Source of the DNA: Archangium lipolyticum
GTDB taxonomy: Bacteria > Myxococcota > Myxococcia > Myxococcales > Myxococcaceae
Direction: 5' to 3'
Assembly: GCF_024623785.1 (NCBI RefSeq)
Contig: NZ_JANKBZ010000013.1
Span: forward strand, 62,001 to 126,000
DNA length: 64,000 nt
Notes under the pieces: model-generated
Told to the model about the DNA's origin: nothing
What the model saw: the letters and a program-made list of their open reading frames with translations, nothing else
The model's database searches: none
In this document: positions 47,841 through 56,495 of the stretch, piece after piece
Layout: each line of letters opens with the position of its first letter
Position numbering within the stretch: the stretch's first letter is position 1
Program-made: the position numbers and the translations under genes

Positions 47841-49019
47841 TCACCGGGTACAGGCGCCGCCGTCGACCTCCCGGCGGGCCGCGTCGAGTGACTGGGACAG
47901 GTCGGAGATCAGGTCGTCCACGTGCTCGATTCCCACCGAGTACCGGAGCAGCCGGTCATCCACGCCCACGCGCCGGCGCAGCTCCTCCGGAATGTCCGCG
48001 TGGGTCTGCACCGAGGGATAGGTCATCAGGGACTCCACCCCGCCGAGGCTCTCCGCGAAGGCGATCAGCCGGACGTGGCGCAGGAGCGGCTCGACGAGGC
48101 GGGCGTCCTTCAACTTGAAGGAGAAGATGCCCGTGTTCCCCGAGGCCTGCCGCTTCTGGAGCGCGTAACCCGGATGGCTCTCGAGGCCCGGGTGGAAGAC
48201 GCTCTCGACGAGCGGATGCGCCGCCAGCCAGGTGGCGATGCGGAGGGCGTTCTCCTGGTGGCGCTCCATCCTCAGCGCCAGCGTCTTCATCCCGCGCATG
48301 AGCAGCCAGCAGTCCTGCGGCCCCAGCACGGCCCCGATGGAGTTGTGCAGGAAGGCGATCTGCTCGGACAGCGCCTTGACCCGCGTCACCACGAGCCCCG
48401 CCAGCACGTCGTTGTGTCCACCCAGGTACTTGGTGGCGCTGTGGACGACGATGTCCGCTCCCAGCTCGATGGGACGCTGGAAGAAGGGGGTCATCAGCGT
48501 GTTGTCCACGATGGAGGTCAGCTCGCGCGCCCTGGCCCAGCGGCAGACCTTGTCGAGGTCCGTGAGCCGCATCAGCGGGTTGCTGGGCGTTTCGATCAAC
48601 ACCGCCTTCGTCTGGGGCCGGAGGTTCGCCTGGAGCTCGTCCAGGTCATTGGTGTCGACGTAGGTCGCGGAGATTCCGTAGCGGGACAGCACCTTCTCCA
48701 GCAGCCGGTACGTTCCCCCATACAGGTCGTGCGAGACGAGCAGGTGCGAGCCCTGGCCGAACAGGGAGAAGACGAGCTGGAGTGCCGCCATGCCCGAGCT
48801 ACAGGCGAAGCCGGCGTCCCCCGACTCGAGCCGGGCGATCGCCTCCTCCAGGACGGCCCGCGTGGGGCTCTTCGTCCGCGAGTAGTCGAACCCCGTGCTC
48901 TGCCCCAGGCGGGGATGCCGGAAGGCGGTGGCGTGATGGACGGGGACGCTGACCGCGCCCGTCACCGAGTCTGAAACGGAACCAATCTGCGCCAGCTGAC
49001 TTTCGATCTTCATGTTCAT
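47841..49019 (-). CDS. metI: Cystathionine gamma-synthase / O-acylhomoserine-dependent, MetI-like
   Basis: 392 aa. It joins activated homoserine with cysteine to make cystathionine. The sequence follows Bacillus MetI block by block: LAQIGSVSDSVTGAVSVPVH, STGFDYSRTKSPTRAVLEEA, VHSATKYLGGHNDVLAGLVV (PLP lysine), SLGGVESLMTYPSVQTHADI and LLRYSVGIEHVDDLI. It overlaps the metL stop by 4 bp and precedes metC by 7 bp. No homoserine acyltransferase (metA/metX) is in the operon, so that step is encoded elsewhere. The two PLP enzymes are paralogues but well diverged. Confidence 0.88.
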   Translation of the reverse strand: MNMKIESQLAQIGSVSDSVTGAVSVPVHHATAFRHPRLGQSTGFDYSRTKSPTRAVLEEAIARLESGDAGFACSSGMAALQLVFSLFGQGSHLLVSHDLYGGTYRLLEKVLSRYGISATYVDTNDLDELQANLRPQTKAVLIETPSNPLMRLTDLDKVCRWARARELTSIVDNTLMTPFFQRPIELGADIVVHSATKYLGGHNDVLAGLVVTRVKALSEQIAFLHNSIGAVLGPQDCWLLMRGMKTLALRMERHQENALRIATWLAAHPLVESVFHPGLESHPGYALQKRQASGNTGIFSFKLKDARLVEPLLRHVRLIAFAESLGGVESLMTYPSVQTHADIPEELRRRVGVDDRLLRYSVGIEHVDDLISDLSQSLDAARREVDGGACTR

Positions 49020-51535
49020 CTCCTCCCTCGGACGTTCTGCGCGAGCCGCAGGATGTCGGCCAACACGCCCGCCGCCGTGACGTCGCCGCCCGCGCCCGCG
49101 CCTCGGACGATGAGCGGGTACTCCCGGTAGCGCTCGGTGAAGAACGACACCATCGCCTCCGCGCCCTTCAACCCGGTGGCCGGGTGCGTCGCCTCCACCG
49201 CCACGGGACCCACCTTCACGCGGGGACCCCCGGGGGCATTCGGGAGGATCTGCGCCAGGTAGCGCAGACTCCGGCCCGCCGCCCGGTAGCGCGACACCTG
49301 CGCGCTCACGTCCGTATCCAGCGAGGACAGGGCTCGCAGGAAGGCATCCGGATCGTCCTCGCGGAGGTACTCGCGCGGGACGAGCGGCTCCACGGCCACG
49401 TCCTCCAGCTCGAGCTCCAGCCCCAGCTCCCGCGCGAGGATGAGGGCCTTGCGCGCCACGTCCAGGCCGGACAGGTCATCTCGCGGGTGGGGCTCGGTGT
49501 AGCCGTTCGCACGGGCCGTCCGCACCGCCTGGGACAGGGGAACGCCCTCCGTCAGGGCGTGGCAGATGGAGCCGAGCGAGCCGGAGAAGCACCCCTCGAT
49601 GCGCTCCACGTGGTCCCCGGTGCGCACCAGGTTCTTCAGCGTCTCGATGACCGGGAGGCTCGCTCCCACCGTGGTCTCGTAGTGCCAGGCGCGGAAGTGC
49701 TCGCGGGCCTGGGTGAGCAGGGACTCGCGCTCCTTCCAGGGACGCGCGAGCGGTTTCTTGTTGGCCGCCACCACATGGATGCCACGTCGAAACGCCGCCG
49801 CGTAGAGCGTCTCCATCCCGTCCGCCGCGGTGCAGTCCACCAGCACGGGCACGGACAGGCGCGACAGCCGCTCCAGCAGCGGCACCACGTCCGGAGGAGC
49901 GCCCCGGCTCGGAGAGACCTCCGCGAGCCTCTCGAGGGCCTCGGCGGGGGGCACGCCCGCGGGCTCGAAGAGCGCACGCTGGCTGTCCACCAGCCCCACC
50001 AGCCGCAGGGCCACACCATGCCGGGCCTTGAGCGCCTTCGCGTTCTCCGCCAGCTGCGCGAGCAGCCGTCCGCCCACCGTGCCCTTGCCGACCAGGAGGA
50101 CGTTGATCTCCGTCTCCGTGAGGTTGAAGGCGCTGTGCACGGTGCGCACCGCCACCGCCGTGTCCTCCGCGTCCACCGCGCACGACACGCTGCGCGAGCT
50201 CGCCCCTTGCAGGATGGCGCGCACGTTCACCCCCACGCTCCCCAGCGCGTGGAAGAACCGGCCCGCCACGTTCGGCCGGTGGCCCATGGACTCGGCGACC
50301 AGGGTCACCAGCGTGACCGGCGCGTGCGGAGGAGGCACCCTCACCTCCTGCCGGTCTCGCTCGCCCTGCAATGCGGCCTCGAGCACCGCATGCGCCCGCT
50401 GCGCCTGGGCCTGCGGCACCACCAGGGAGATCGACGGCGCCAGCGCCGACAGCGTGCCTCCCCAGACGGTGATCCGCGCCGCCTCGAGCGCCTGCAACAC
50501 GCGATGCCCCAGCGGCTCGCTGAGCGTGGGGCGCAAAGACTCGACATGGAGCAGGGCCAGCCGCTCCAGGCTCGTCACGCTGGTGGGCCGGTGGGGATCC
50601 GGATTGCCCTCGGCGTCGATGCACGTGCCCGGCGCCTCCGGCTCGGTGGTGCTGCGGATGTGCAGCGCCGCCCCGCTCTCCAGCAGCGGAATCATCGTGC
50701 GCGGGTGGAACATGCGGGTGCCGAAGTGGGCCAGCTCGAGCGCCTCCGCATAGGTCATGCGCGGCACGGGGTAGGCATCGCCCACCAGCGCCGGGTCGGC
50801 CGTCATGACGCCGGGCACGTCCGTCCACACCGTCACCTGCCGGGCCCCAAGCAGCCACGAGAGCAGCGTGGCCGTGTAGTCGGAGCCATTGCGGCCCAGC
50901 GTGGTGGTCCGCCCCTGGTGCGAGCGGGCGATGAAGCCGGTGATGACGGGCACCACGCCCTTCCACCCGGGAGCCAGGGACGCGAGCTTCGCGCGGCTCG
51001 CCTCGATGTCCACCCGGGCCGCGCCCGCCGTCTCGTCGGTGACGAAGAAGGTGCGTGCGTCCACCGCCTGGGCGGGCACTCCACGCGCCGTCAGCGCCCG
51101 CGCCACCAGCTCCGAGGAGATGCGCTCTCCCACGGACACCACCTCGTCGAGCGTGGCCGGCGTGCACTCCCGCGTCAGCCCCACGCCCGTGAGCAGCCGC
51201 TCGATGGGCGCCAGGAGCTGCTCCACCGTGAGATCCTGCGCGGAGAGGACGGAGCCCTCCAGGACCGTACCCGCGATGCTCCTGGCCAGGCTCCGCACGC
51301 GCGCCAGGTCCGCGTCGGTGCCCGCCGTGTCTCCCCTGGCGGCGGCCTGGGCCGCGGAGATCAGCCAGTCGGTGGTATCGCCGAGCGCGGACACGACGAC
51401 CGCGAGCGGACGGTGCGCCTCGGTGATGAGGGAGAGGACGCGCGGCAGCCGTCCGGGCGTGCCGAGCGAGGAACCGCCAAACTTATACACACGCCAGCCA
51501 CTGCTCTCGGCGCGTTGCGAGTGTTCACTGCCCAT
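49016..51535 (-). CDS. metL: Bifunctional aspartokinase / homoserine dehydrogenase
   Basis: 839 aa. The aspartokinase half (about 15-290) has VYKFGGSSLGTPGRLPRV, TTTLGRNGSDYTATLL and the FGTRMFHPRTM block. ACT-like domains lie at about 320-460. The homoserine dehydrogenase half (about 470-839) begins with the NAD(P) loop LLVGKGTVGGRLLAQL and contains ETTVGASLPVIETLKNLV, EGCFSGSLGSICHALTEG and DDLSGLDVARKALILARELG. It commits aspartate to homoserine. Being first in an operon with cystathionine enzymes, it is the methionine-dedicated isozyme, hence metL rather than thrA. The ATG has AAGGA 8 nt upstream, after a leader containing a Met-rich short ORF. Confidence 0.9.
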   Translation of the reverse strand: MGSEHSQRAESSGWRVYKFGGSSLGTPGRLPRVLSLITEAHRPLAVVVSALGDTTDWLISAAQAAARGDTAGTDADLARVRSLARSIAGTVLEGSVLSAQDLTVEQLLAPIERLLTGVGLTRECTPATLDEVVSVGERISSELVARALTARGVPAQAVDARTFFVTDETAGAARVDIEASRAKLASLAPGWKGVVPVITGFIARSHQGRTTTLGRNGSDYTATLLSWLLGARQVTVWTDVPGVMTADPALVGDAYPVPRMTYAEALELAHFGTRMFHPRTMIPLLESGAALHIRSTTEPEAPGTCIDAEGNPDPHRPTSVTSLERLALLHVESLRPTLSEPLGHRVLQALEAARITVWGGTLSALAPSISLVVPQAQAQRAHAVLEAALQGERDRQEVRVPPPHAPVTLVTLVAESMGHRPNVAGRFFHALGSVGVNVRAILQGASSRSVSCAVDAEDTAVAVRTVHSAFNLTETEINVLLVGKGTVGGRLLAQLAENAKALKARHGVALRLVGLVDSQRALFEPAGVPPAEALERLAEVSPSRGAPPDVVPLLERLSRLSVPVLVDCTAADGMETLYAAAFRRGIHVVAANKKPLARPWKERESLLTQAREHFRAWHYETTVGASLPVIETLKNLVRTGDHVERIEGCFSGSLGSICHALTEGVPLSQAVRTARANGYTEPHPRDDLSGLDVARKALILARELGLELELEDVAVEPLVPREYLREDDPDAFLRALSSLDTDVSAQVSRYRAAGRSLRYLAQILPNAPGGPRVKVGPVAVEATHPATGLKGAEAMVSFFTERYREYPLIVRGAGAGGDVTAAGVLADILRLAQNVRGRR

Positions 51536-51921
51536 GGATGTCTTCCTTTCGGCGAACTGCGTGGGTCGGAGAGCCGGGGCCCACGGCGGAAGGCAGACGA
51601 TCGAGGGGAGCTCGGGACGTAGCCGTGCCGCGGGGCGCTGTTCAGGTCGGAAACCCGGGCACCCGCGGCTCTTCGGTACGAGAGGTCAGCTCAGAAACGG
51701 CTGGAAACCCATCCTCCCGCGAGCGCGCGCATGCCCGGGCCACGCATGAGCATGGCCTCCATGGACATCGGCATTCGGGTGACAGGACAGGACAAGAGAA
51801 TCTCCAGACGTGTGGCAGGAGGTAACAACAAGCCCCGCATGCTGTCAATGCCGTGATTCGTGACTTTCGCGTAGCCAACAGCGATGGGGCCCGGCTGCGA
51901 CAGCGGTTACGCTGTCTCCCG
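51536..51921. promoter_or_regulatory. Leader and promoter region of the methionine operon
   Basis: This 386-bp gap lies between divergent metL and the unknown gene at 51922. Leftward, a perfect -35 TTGACA (51848-51843) has a poor -10 (TTACCT, 51825-51820) at 17-bp spacing. A Met-rich short ORF (51774-51691) follows, then a hairpin CCCGCGG/CCGCGGG (51662-51668 with 51628-51634) and a weaker stem CCCACG/CGTGGG (51580-51585 with 51560-51565). No T-run follows either stem. No known SAM riboswitch core was recognised. Confidence 0.45.
51691..51774 (-). CDS. Putative Met-rich leader peptide of the methionine operon
   Basis: 27 codons from an ATG at 51774 to a TGA at 51691. The sequence MPMSMEAMLMRGPGMRALAG has six Met in the first 15 residues, all in one frame, and is followed by GWVSSRF. 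The only good ribosome binding site (GGAGG) lies inside, 8 nt before the fifth Met (51747), so the translated peptide may be just the last 18 residues. Met-codon stalling would be a logical sensor for this operon. Caution: CATG repeats are palindromic, so Met codons also occur on the other strand. Confidence 0.35.
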   Translation of the reverse strand: MPMSMEAMLMRGPGMRALAGGWVSSRF

Positions 51922-52749
51922 ATGCCTACGCACTCCACCATCCAGGTCCGGTTCATCGACGCGAACACGGGACAGTCGCTCGGCGAGACGGCGATGCCCG
52001 CCGATAAGCTGCCCCCGAGCTTCGACGACGTCGCTGCCCTTCAGATCGACGACAAGTCATACGAGGTCGTCTCCGCCGAGCCCAGGACGGCCGCCGAGTT
52101 CCGCGAGACGGGAACCGTGCGGCTCATGCTCCGGGCCAAGAGCCTCCCGGCCACCGTGAATCCGCGCGACATCCTCTACTCCCTGCCTACCCTCTGCGAT
52201 CCGATTCCCGCCATGGAAGAGGGCTCGACGAAGCAGGGCCTGAACGTGCTCGAGCTGCACGAGGACGACTGGCGGCAGATCGAGTTCGTGGCGCTCACGC
52301 TCGAGTCCTCCGCCGAGATCGACCTGCGGGCCGTCGCGCGGATCCACAACAAGCACTTCAAGGGTGCCGGCTTCGACGCCATCCACATCCGCAAGGCAGT
52401 GCCCTCTCCGCTGGAGGGCACCTGGCTCACCCTGGATGAGCTGCGGAGCACGCTGGGCCCGTCCGCGTCGTGGTTCGACGGCCTCTCGTTCCAGGGCGCG
52501 CCGGGGCTGATCGCGGGGGGCTTCGCCGTGAAGTTGGCCTCGGGGCTCATGCTGTACGGCACGCAACGGGGCGGAAGGATCAGCGTCCTGGCCCTGCGCG
52601 GCAGGGAGAGCACCACGGACGTCGAGGGGGATGCCCGCCTGCTGGCCTCGATCGCCACCCGGAGCCAGCTGCTGCTCATCGACTGGTGCCGCGTGGAGCA
52701 GCTCCCGCCCGTCGCCCAACACATCCGGGATTGGCTGTCCGGGCGCTAA
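51922..52749 (+). CDS. Unknown cytoplasmic protein
   Basis: 275 aa from the ATG at 51922; the frame is open further upstream to 51853, but those codons lack a ribosome binding site. It was not recognised. It has no signal peptide or membrane helix. The N-terminal 50 residues form a beta-rich segment (VRFIDANTGQSLGETAMPAD). The centre contains DDWRQIEFVALTLESSAEID and RIHNKHFKGAGFDAIHIRKA; the C-terminus has ISVLALRGRESTTDVEGDAR and LLIDWCRVEQLP. The even hydrophobic pattern suggests one or two alpha/beta domains. It stands alone, divergent from metL and 43 bp before the Smr gene. Confidence 0.65.
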   Translation: MPTHSTIQVRFIDANTGQSLGETAMPADKLPPSFDDVAALQIDDKSYEVVSAEPRTAAEFRETGTVRLMLRAKSLPATVNPRDILYSLPTLCDPIPAMEEGSTKQGLNVLELHEDDWRQIEFVALTLESSAEIDLRAVARIHNKHFKGAGFDAIHIRKAVPSPLEGTWLTLDELRSTLGPSASWFDGLSFQGAPGLIAGGFAVKLASGLMLYGTQRGGRISVLALRGRESTTDVEGDARLLASIATRSQLLLIDWCRVEQLPPVAQHIRDWLSGR

Positions 52750-52792
52750 CCGGGTTGAACTACGGCCCGTCCTGACGCATTACAAACGCATC

Positions 52793-53476
52793 ATGAGCGA
52801 CCGCGGCTCCCCCAAGAAGAAGAGCGAGAGCTTCAACAACCCCTTCAAGTCGGCTCTCGCGGACCTCAAGAAGAAGCAGGCCGAGCCGCCCAAGAAGCCC
52901 CAGGCGCCTCCCCCGCCCCCCAAACCGGCCAGGCCCAAGCGTTCCCAGGAGGAGGACGACCTGTCCCTCTTCCTCTCCGCCATGGACGGCGTGGAGCAGA
53001 TCACCGAGCGCGGCGAGGCCCCCACTCCCAATCCCCGCCTCCCGGAGATCATCGACGAGAACGCCGAGGCCCTCGCCGAGCTGGCCGAGATGGTCGCTGG
53101 ACAGGGCTCCTTCGACGTCGCCGACTCCAACGAGTTCATCGAGGGCGCCGCCCCCGGCATCGATGCCCGGCTGCTGCGCTCGCTGCGCCGCGGTGACTTC
53201 TCCGTGCAGGCGCGCCTGGACCTCCACGGCATGACCCAGACCGAGGCCAGGGAGGCCGTGGACCGCTTCCTCTCCGAGAGCCGCCGTGCCCGCAAGCGCT
53301 GCGTGCTCATCGTCCACGGGCGCGGCCTGAACTCCAAGGATCAGATTCCCGTCCTCAAGGAGCGGATCGCCGTGTGGCTGAACCAGAAGAGCATCGGCAA
53401 GACCGTTCTCGCGTTCGCTACCGCACGTCCGCAGGACGGTGGTGCCGGTGCCGTCTACGTGTTGCTCCGGCGTTAG
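52793..53476 (+). CDS. Smr-domain (MutS2 C-terminal-like) nuclease/RNA-binding protein
   Basis: 227 aa from the ATG at 52793. The first 65 residues are Lys/Pro-rich and disordered (KKKQAEPPKKPQAPPPPP). The Smr domain is at about 135-227, with LDLHGMTQTEAREAVDRFL, VLIVHGRGLNSKDQIPVLK and the terminal GGAGAVYVLLR. This is the YbeB/SmrA-B layout of free-standing Smr proteins. Such proteins cleave or bind nucleic acid, for example collided-ribosome mRNA in the case of SmrB. The DLHGM and HGRG motifs needed for this are intact. Followed after 36 bp by the deaminase gene. Confidence 0.87.
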   Translation: MSDRGSPKKKSESFNNPFKSALADLKKKQAEPPKKPQAPPPPPKPARPKRSQEEDDLSLFLSAMDGVEQITERGEAPTPNPRLPEIIDENAEALAELAEMVAGQGSFDVADSNEFIEGAAPGIDARLLRSLRRGDFSVQARLDLHGMTQTEAREAVDRFLSESRRARKRCVLIVHGRGLNSKDQIPVLKERIAVWLNQKSIGKTVLAFATARPQDGGAGAVYVLLRR

Positions 53477-53512
53477 CTGGACGCCCGGGCGGCTCTGTGC
53501 ATACATGCCGCC

Positions 53513-54508
53513 ATGGCACGCGATCTCATTGATCTGCACATCCACGTGGGTGGCTCCGTCGCCCCCCACATCCTCTGGTCCATCGCGCACCAGCAGGGCT
53601 TCAAGCTCCCGGTCAAGAACTACTTCGACTTCGTCGAGCTCATCACCTCACGCCCCGGCAAGGTGGGAAGCCTCGAGGACTACCTGAAGATCCTCCACAC
53701 CTGGACGGAGAAGATCCAGAGCTCGCCGATGGCCATCGAGCGCTCCATCTACGAGATCATCGGCAAGGAGTACCGCGGCAGCCGCGTCACCCAGATCGAG
53801 CTGCGCTTCAACCCCATGAAGCGCAACCTCAACTCGGAGCTCGACCTGGACCACATCATCCACGCGGCGCTCCGGGGCATGGACCGCGCGGTGCTCGAGT
53901 ATGGGGTGAAGGTCGGCCTCATCTTCTGCCTCGCCCGCGAGTTCGATCACCGGCTCAACAGCATCGTCGTGGAGAAGGCCATCAAGTACCGCAACCGCGG
54001 CGTGTACGGCATCGACCTGGCCGGCACGGAGAAGAACGCCCTGGAGCTGGAGCCCACCATGGTGCCCCAGTACGAGGAGCTCTTCGCCCGCGCGCGCAAG
54101 GCCGGCCTCAAGTGCACCGTGCACACCGGAGAGACCAAGGGCACCGGCGCCGAGGGCGTCATGGCCGTGGTGGAGCGCCTCAAGCCCCACCGCATCGGCC
54201 ACGGCATCCGCGCCGCCTACGACGAGACGGCCATGAAGATGCTCCGCGAGAACGACGTGGTGCTCGAGCTGTGCCCCACCTCCAACATCCACACCCGCGC
54301 TGTGGAGGGCCTCGACGAGCTCAAGCACATCATGCGCACCTTCTGGGACCGCGGCGTCAAGTTCACCCTCAACACCGACGGCACCTACCTCCTCGAGACG
54401 GACATGGCCCGCGAGGTGGAGCTCGTCGAGAAGAACGGCATCCTCACCCCCGAGCAGGTGGACCAGACGCTCGCCTGGGCCCGTCAGTACTCCTTCATCC
54501 CCGCTTGA
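53513..54508 (+). CDS. Adenosine deaminase-family amidohydrolase
   Basis: 331 aa. Zn-dependent TIM-barrel deaminase with LIDLHIHVGGSVAPHIL (metal His pair), HTGETKGTGAEG (catalytic Glu), HRIGHGIRA and CPTSNIHT. The metal Asp is in TLNTDGTYLLETDMARE. Adenosine deaminases normally have TDDP there; the second Asp, which contacts the purine N7, is Gly here. Substrate specificity may therefore differ from adenosine, so the product name should stay at family level. It lies 36 bp after the Smr gene and 5 bp before pyrD, an arrangement that fits nucleotide salvage and synthesis. Confidence 0.85.
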   Translation: MARDLIDLHIHVGGSVAPHILWSIAHQQGFKLPVKNYFDFVELITSRPGKVGSLEDYLKILHTWTEKIQSSPMAIERSIYEIIGKEYRGSRVTQIELRFNPMKRNLNSELDLDHIIHAALRGMDRAVLEYGVKVGLIFCLAREFDHRLNSIVVEKAIKYRNRGVYGIDLAGTEKNALELEPTMVPQYEELFARARKAGLKCTVHTGETKGTGAEGVMAVVERLKPHRIGHGIRAAYDETAMKMLRENDVVLELCPTSNIHTRAVEGLDELKHIMRTFWDRGVKFTLNTDGTYLLETDMAREVELVEKNGILTPEQVDQTLAWARQYSFIPA

Positions 54509-54513
54509 GGTCT

Positions 54514-55638
54514 ATGTACCGCATCGCCCGTGCCCTCCTCTTCCTCCTCTCCGCCGAGCGCGCCCACCGGTTGGGGATGACCCTGTTGCGATGGTTCGGG
54601 CACCTGCCGGGGATGTGCCGCGGCATGCGCGCGCGGACGCTCGGCTCCGTCACCTATGACGCCTCGGTGAAGGTGGCGGGCCTGGAGCTCGCCCACCCCG
54701 TGGCGCTCGCCGCGGGCCTCGACAAGGAGGCCGAGGCCGTGGACGGCCTGCTGGCGCTCGGCTTCTCCGCGGTGGAGGTGGGCACCCTCACCCCCAGGCC
54801 CCAGCCCGGCAACCCGAAGCCGCGCCTCTTCCGCATCCCCGAGCACCGCGCCCTCATCAACCGCATGGGCTTCAACAACCACGGCGCCGCCAACGCCGCC
54901 GAGCACCTCCGCGCGCGCTCGTGGCACCCCGCCCCCGTGGGGGTGAACATCGGCAAGAACAAGGACACGCCCCTGGAGCGGGCCGTGGACGACTACGTCG
55001 CGTGCGTGGACACGCTGGCCCCGCTCGGGGACTACGTGGTGGTCAATGCCAGTTCGCCCAACACCCCCGGCCTGCGCAAGCTCCAGGAGCCCGAGCAGCT
55101 CACCGCGCTCCTGCGTGCCGTGAAGGAGCGGCTCTCGCGGGTGGCCCCGGGCAAGCCCCTGTTCCTGAAGATCGCCCCGGATCTCACCCCCGAGGCCGTG
55201 GACGAGGTGGTGGACGTGGCCCTCGCATGCGGGTTGGACGGGCTCATCGCCACCAACACCACCATCGCCCGCCCCTTCGAGCACCCGCTGGCGAAGGAGG
55301 CCGGCGGTCTGTCCGGAGCACCCGCGCGCGAGCCGGCCAACGCCGTCATCCGCCGGGCCTTCGCTCGCAGCGGGGGAGCCCTGCCCCTCATCGGCGTGGG
55401 CGGCGTCTTCACCGCCGAGGACGTGTACGAGAAGCTGCGTGCCGGAGCCTCGGCCGTGCAGGTGTACACGGGCTTCATCTACGAGGGCCCGGGCATGGTG
55501 CGCCGGCTGCTCGAGGGCCTGGGTCCGCTGCTGGCCCGGGACGGTTTCCGCTCGGTGCGCGAGGCCATCGGCGCCGACCACCGTGTCCCGCCGCCGTCCG
55601 CCGTGCCCGAGCGCGAGGCCGCGCGCCCCCAGGCCTGA
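54514..55638 (+). CDS. pyrD: Dihydroorotate dehydrogenase (quinone), class 2
   Basis: 374 aa from the ATG at 54514. It oxidises dihydroorotate to orotate with FMN and quinone. The N-terminal helix pair (ARALLFLLSAERAHRLGMTL) that contacts the membrane marks class 2. Seen: PVALAAGLDKEAEAVDGL, GFSAVEVGTLTPRPQPGNPK, FNNHGA, NASSPNTPGLRKLQ (catalytic Ser), LFLKIAPDL, TNTTIARP, GLSGAPAREPANAVIRRAFA and GVGGVFTAEDVYEKLRAGAS. An extra Pro/Arg-rich tail ends the protein. It is the last gene of the Smr-deaminase-pyrD run. Confidence 0.96.
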   Translation: MYRIARALLFLLSAERAHRLGMTLLRWFGHLPGMCRGMRARTLGSVTYDASVKVAGLELAHPVALAAGLDKEAEAVDGLLALGFSAVEVGTLTPRPQPGNPKPRLFRIPEHRALINRMGFNNHGAANAAEHLRARSWHPAPVGVNIGKNKDTPLERAVDDYVACVDTLAPLGDYVVVNASSPNTPGLRKLQEPEQLTALLRAVKERLSRVAPGKPLFLKIAPDLTPEAVDEVVDVALACGLDGLIATNTTIARPFEHPLAKEAGGLSGAPAREPANAVIRRAFARSGGALPLIGVGGVFTAEDVYEKLRAGASAVQVYTGFIYEGPGMVRRLLEGLGPLLARDGFRSVREAIGADHRVPPPSAVPEREAARPQA

Positions 55639-55651
55639 GTCCTTCGAGATA

Positions 55652-55698
55652 AAAGCGGGGCACTCGCCGGATCCTTGGAGTGCAACCGGCGAGGCCCC
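55652..55698 (-). terminator. Intrinsic terminator of the DUF4097 gene
   Basis: GGGGC-a-CTCGCCGG (55657-55670) pairs with CCGGCGAG-GCCCC (55686-55698), a 13-bp stem with one bulged base. Read leftward it is followed by gcttttatc. It lies between the convergent pyrD and DUF4097 genes and may serve both. Confidence 0.75.
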
Positions 55699-55737
55699 TC
55701 ACAGTGCCGTACCTGCACGGCACGTGAAGGTATTCTA

Positions 55738-56433
55738 CTACCGATTGTCGTCGGACTGCACGTCCAGAGCACCACTCACGGAGCTCACCGCCACGTCGTG
55801 CTCCCCGTTGCCGTAGCGCTGCTTGGAGGAGCCCAGGCTCACCCCGCGCCCGTTGAAGTGGCCGCCCACCGAGGAGTACTCCACGTTGGCGCCCGCGCCG
55901 CGCGGCAGCTTCAGCTTCACGTCACCGGACACGGTGCTCACCTCGGTGTCCGCGAGCACCTCGGGCGTCAGCTTCACGTTCCCGCTCACCGCGGCCACCT
56001 CCAGCTCCCCGCGCGAGCCCTCGATCGACACGTCGCCGCTCACCACGGACACTTCCTGCTCCCCCGCCACGCCGGACACCTTCACCGGTGCCTCCACCGA
56101 GCTCACCTCCAGCGAGGAGTCGCGCGGCACCTTCACCACGAAGTGCGTGGCCACCGGATCCTTGCAGCCGCGGAGCGTCCCGCAGGCGTCGCCGCAGCAC
56201 AGCCGCACCGACACCTCGTCCCCATCCTGCTCCACCTCCACGGGGAACCTGGCGCGCTCGGCCTCGTCGCCCTCCTGCTTCACCTCCACCGACACCGTCT
56301 TCCCGTCCGCCGCTTCCACCCGGACGGAGCCGCTGACGTTGGAGATGCTCACCTTCGGCGAGCCATCCGTTTCGAACTTCCAGGACTGCGAGGCGGGTGC
56401 GGCGGCCAGGACCAGGAGCAGGGCGAGATTCAT
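55738..56433 (-). CDS. DUF4097-family beta-repeat secreted protein
   Basis: 231 aa with signal peptide 1-14 (LALLLVLAAAPA). The body is built from short beta repeats with the recurrent VSGxV/GDV pattern (VSISNVSGSVRVEAADG, VSVVSGDVSIEGSRGELEVA, AVSGNVKL, TVSGDVKLKLPRG, SVSGALDVQ), the signature of the DUF4097 beta-solenoid. A Cys-rich insertion (LCCGDACGTLRGC) lies near residue 80. The function of the family is unknown; members are often envelope-associated. It is monocistronic, with its own terminator. Confidence 0.82.
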   Translation of the reverse strand: MNLALLLVLAAAPASQSWKFETDGSPKVSISNVSGSVRVEAADGKTVSVEVKQEGDEAERARFPVEVEQDGDEVSVRLCCGDACGTLRGCKDPVATHFVVKVPRDSSLEVSSVEAPVKVSGVAGEQEVSVVSGDVSIEGSRGELEVAAVSGNVKLTPEVLADTEVSTVSGDVKLKLPRGAGANVEYSSVGGHFNGRGVSLGSSKQRYGNGEHDVAVSSVSGALDVQSDDNR

Positions 56434-56495
56434 GGGAGATGCCTCGTAGGGAAGAAGGTTGTCGCCCTCCCCTACGAGTCACCCGGGAAACGATT

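Noticed and set aside
51536-51690. SAM riboswitch upstream of metL
   Set aside because: GC-rich hairpins are present, but no SAM-I, SAM-II or SAM/SAH core pattern could be matched by eye. A covariance-model search would decide it.
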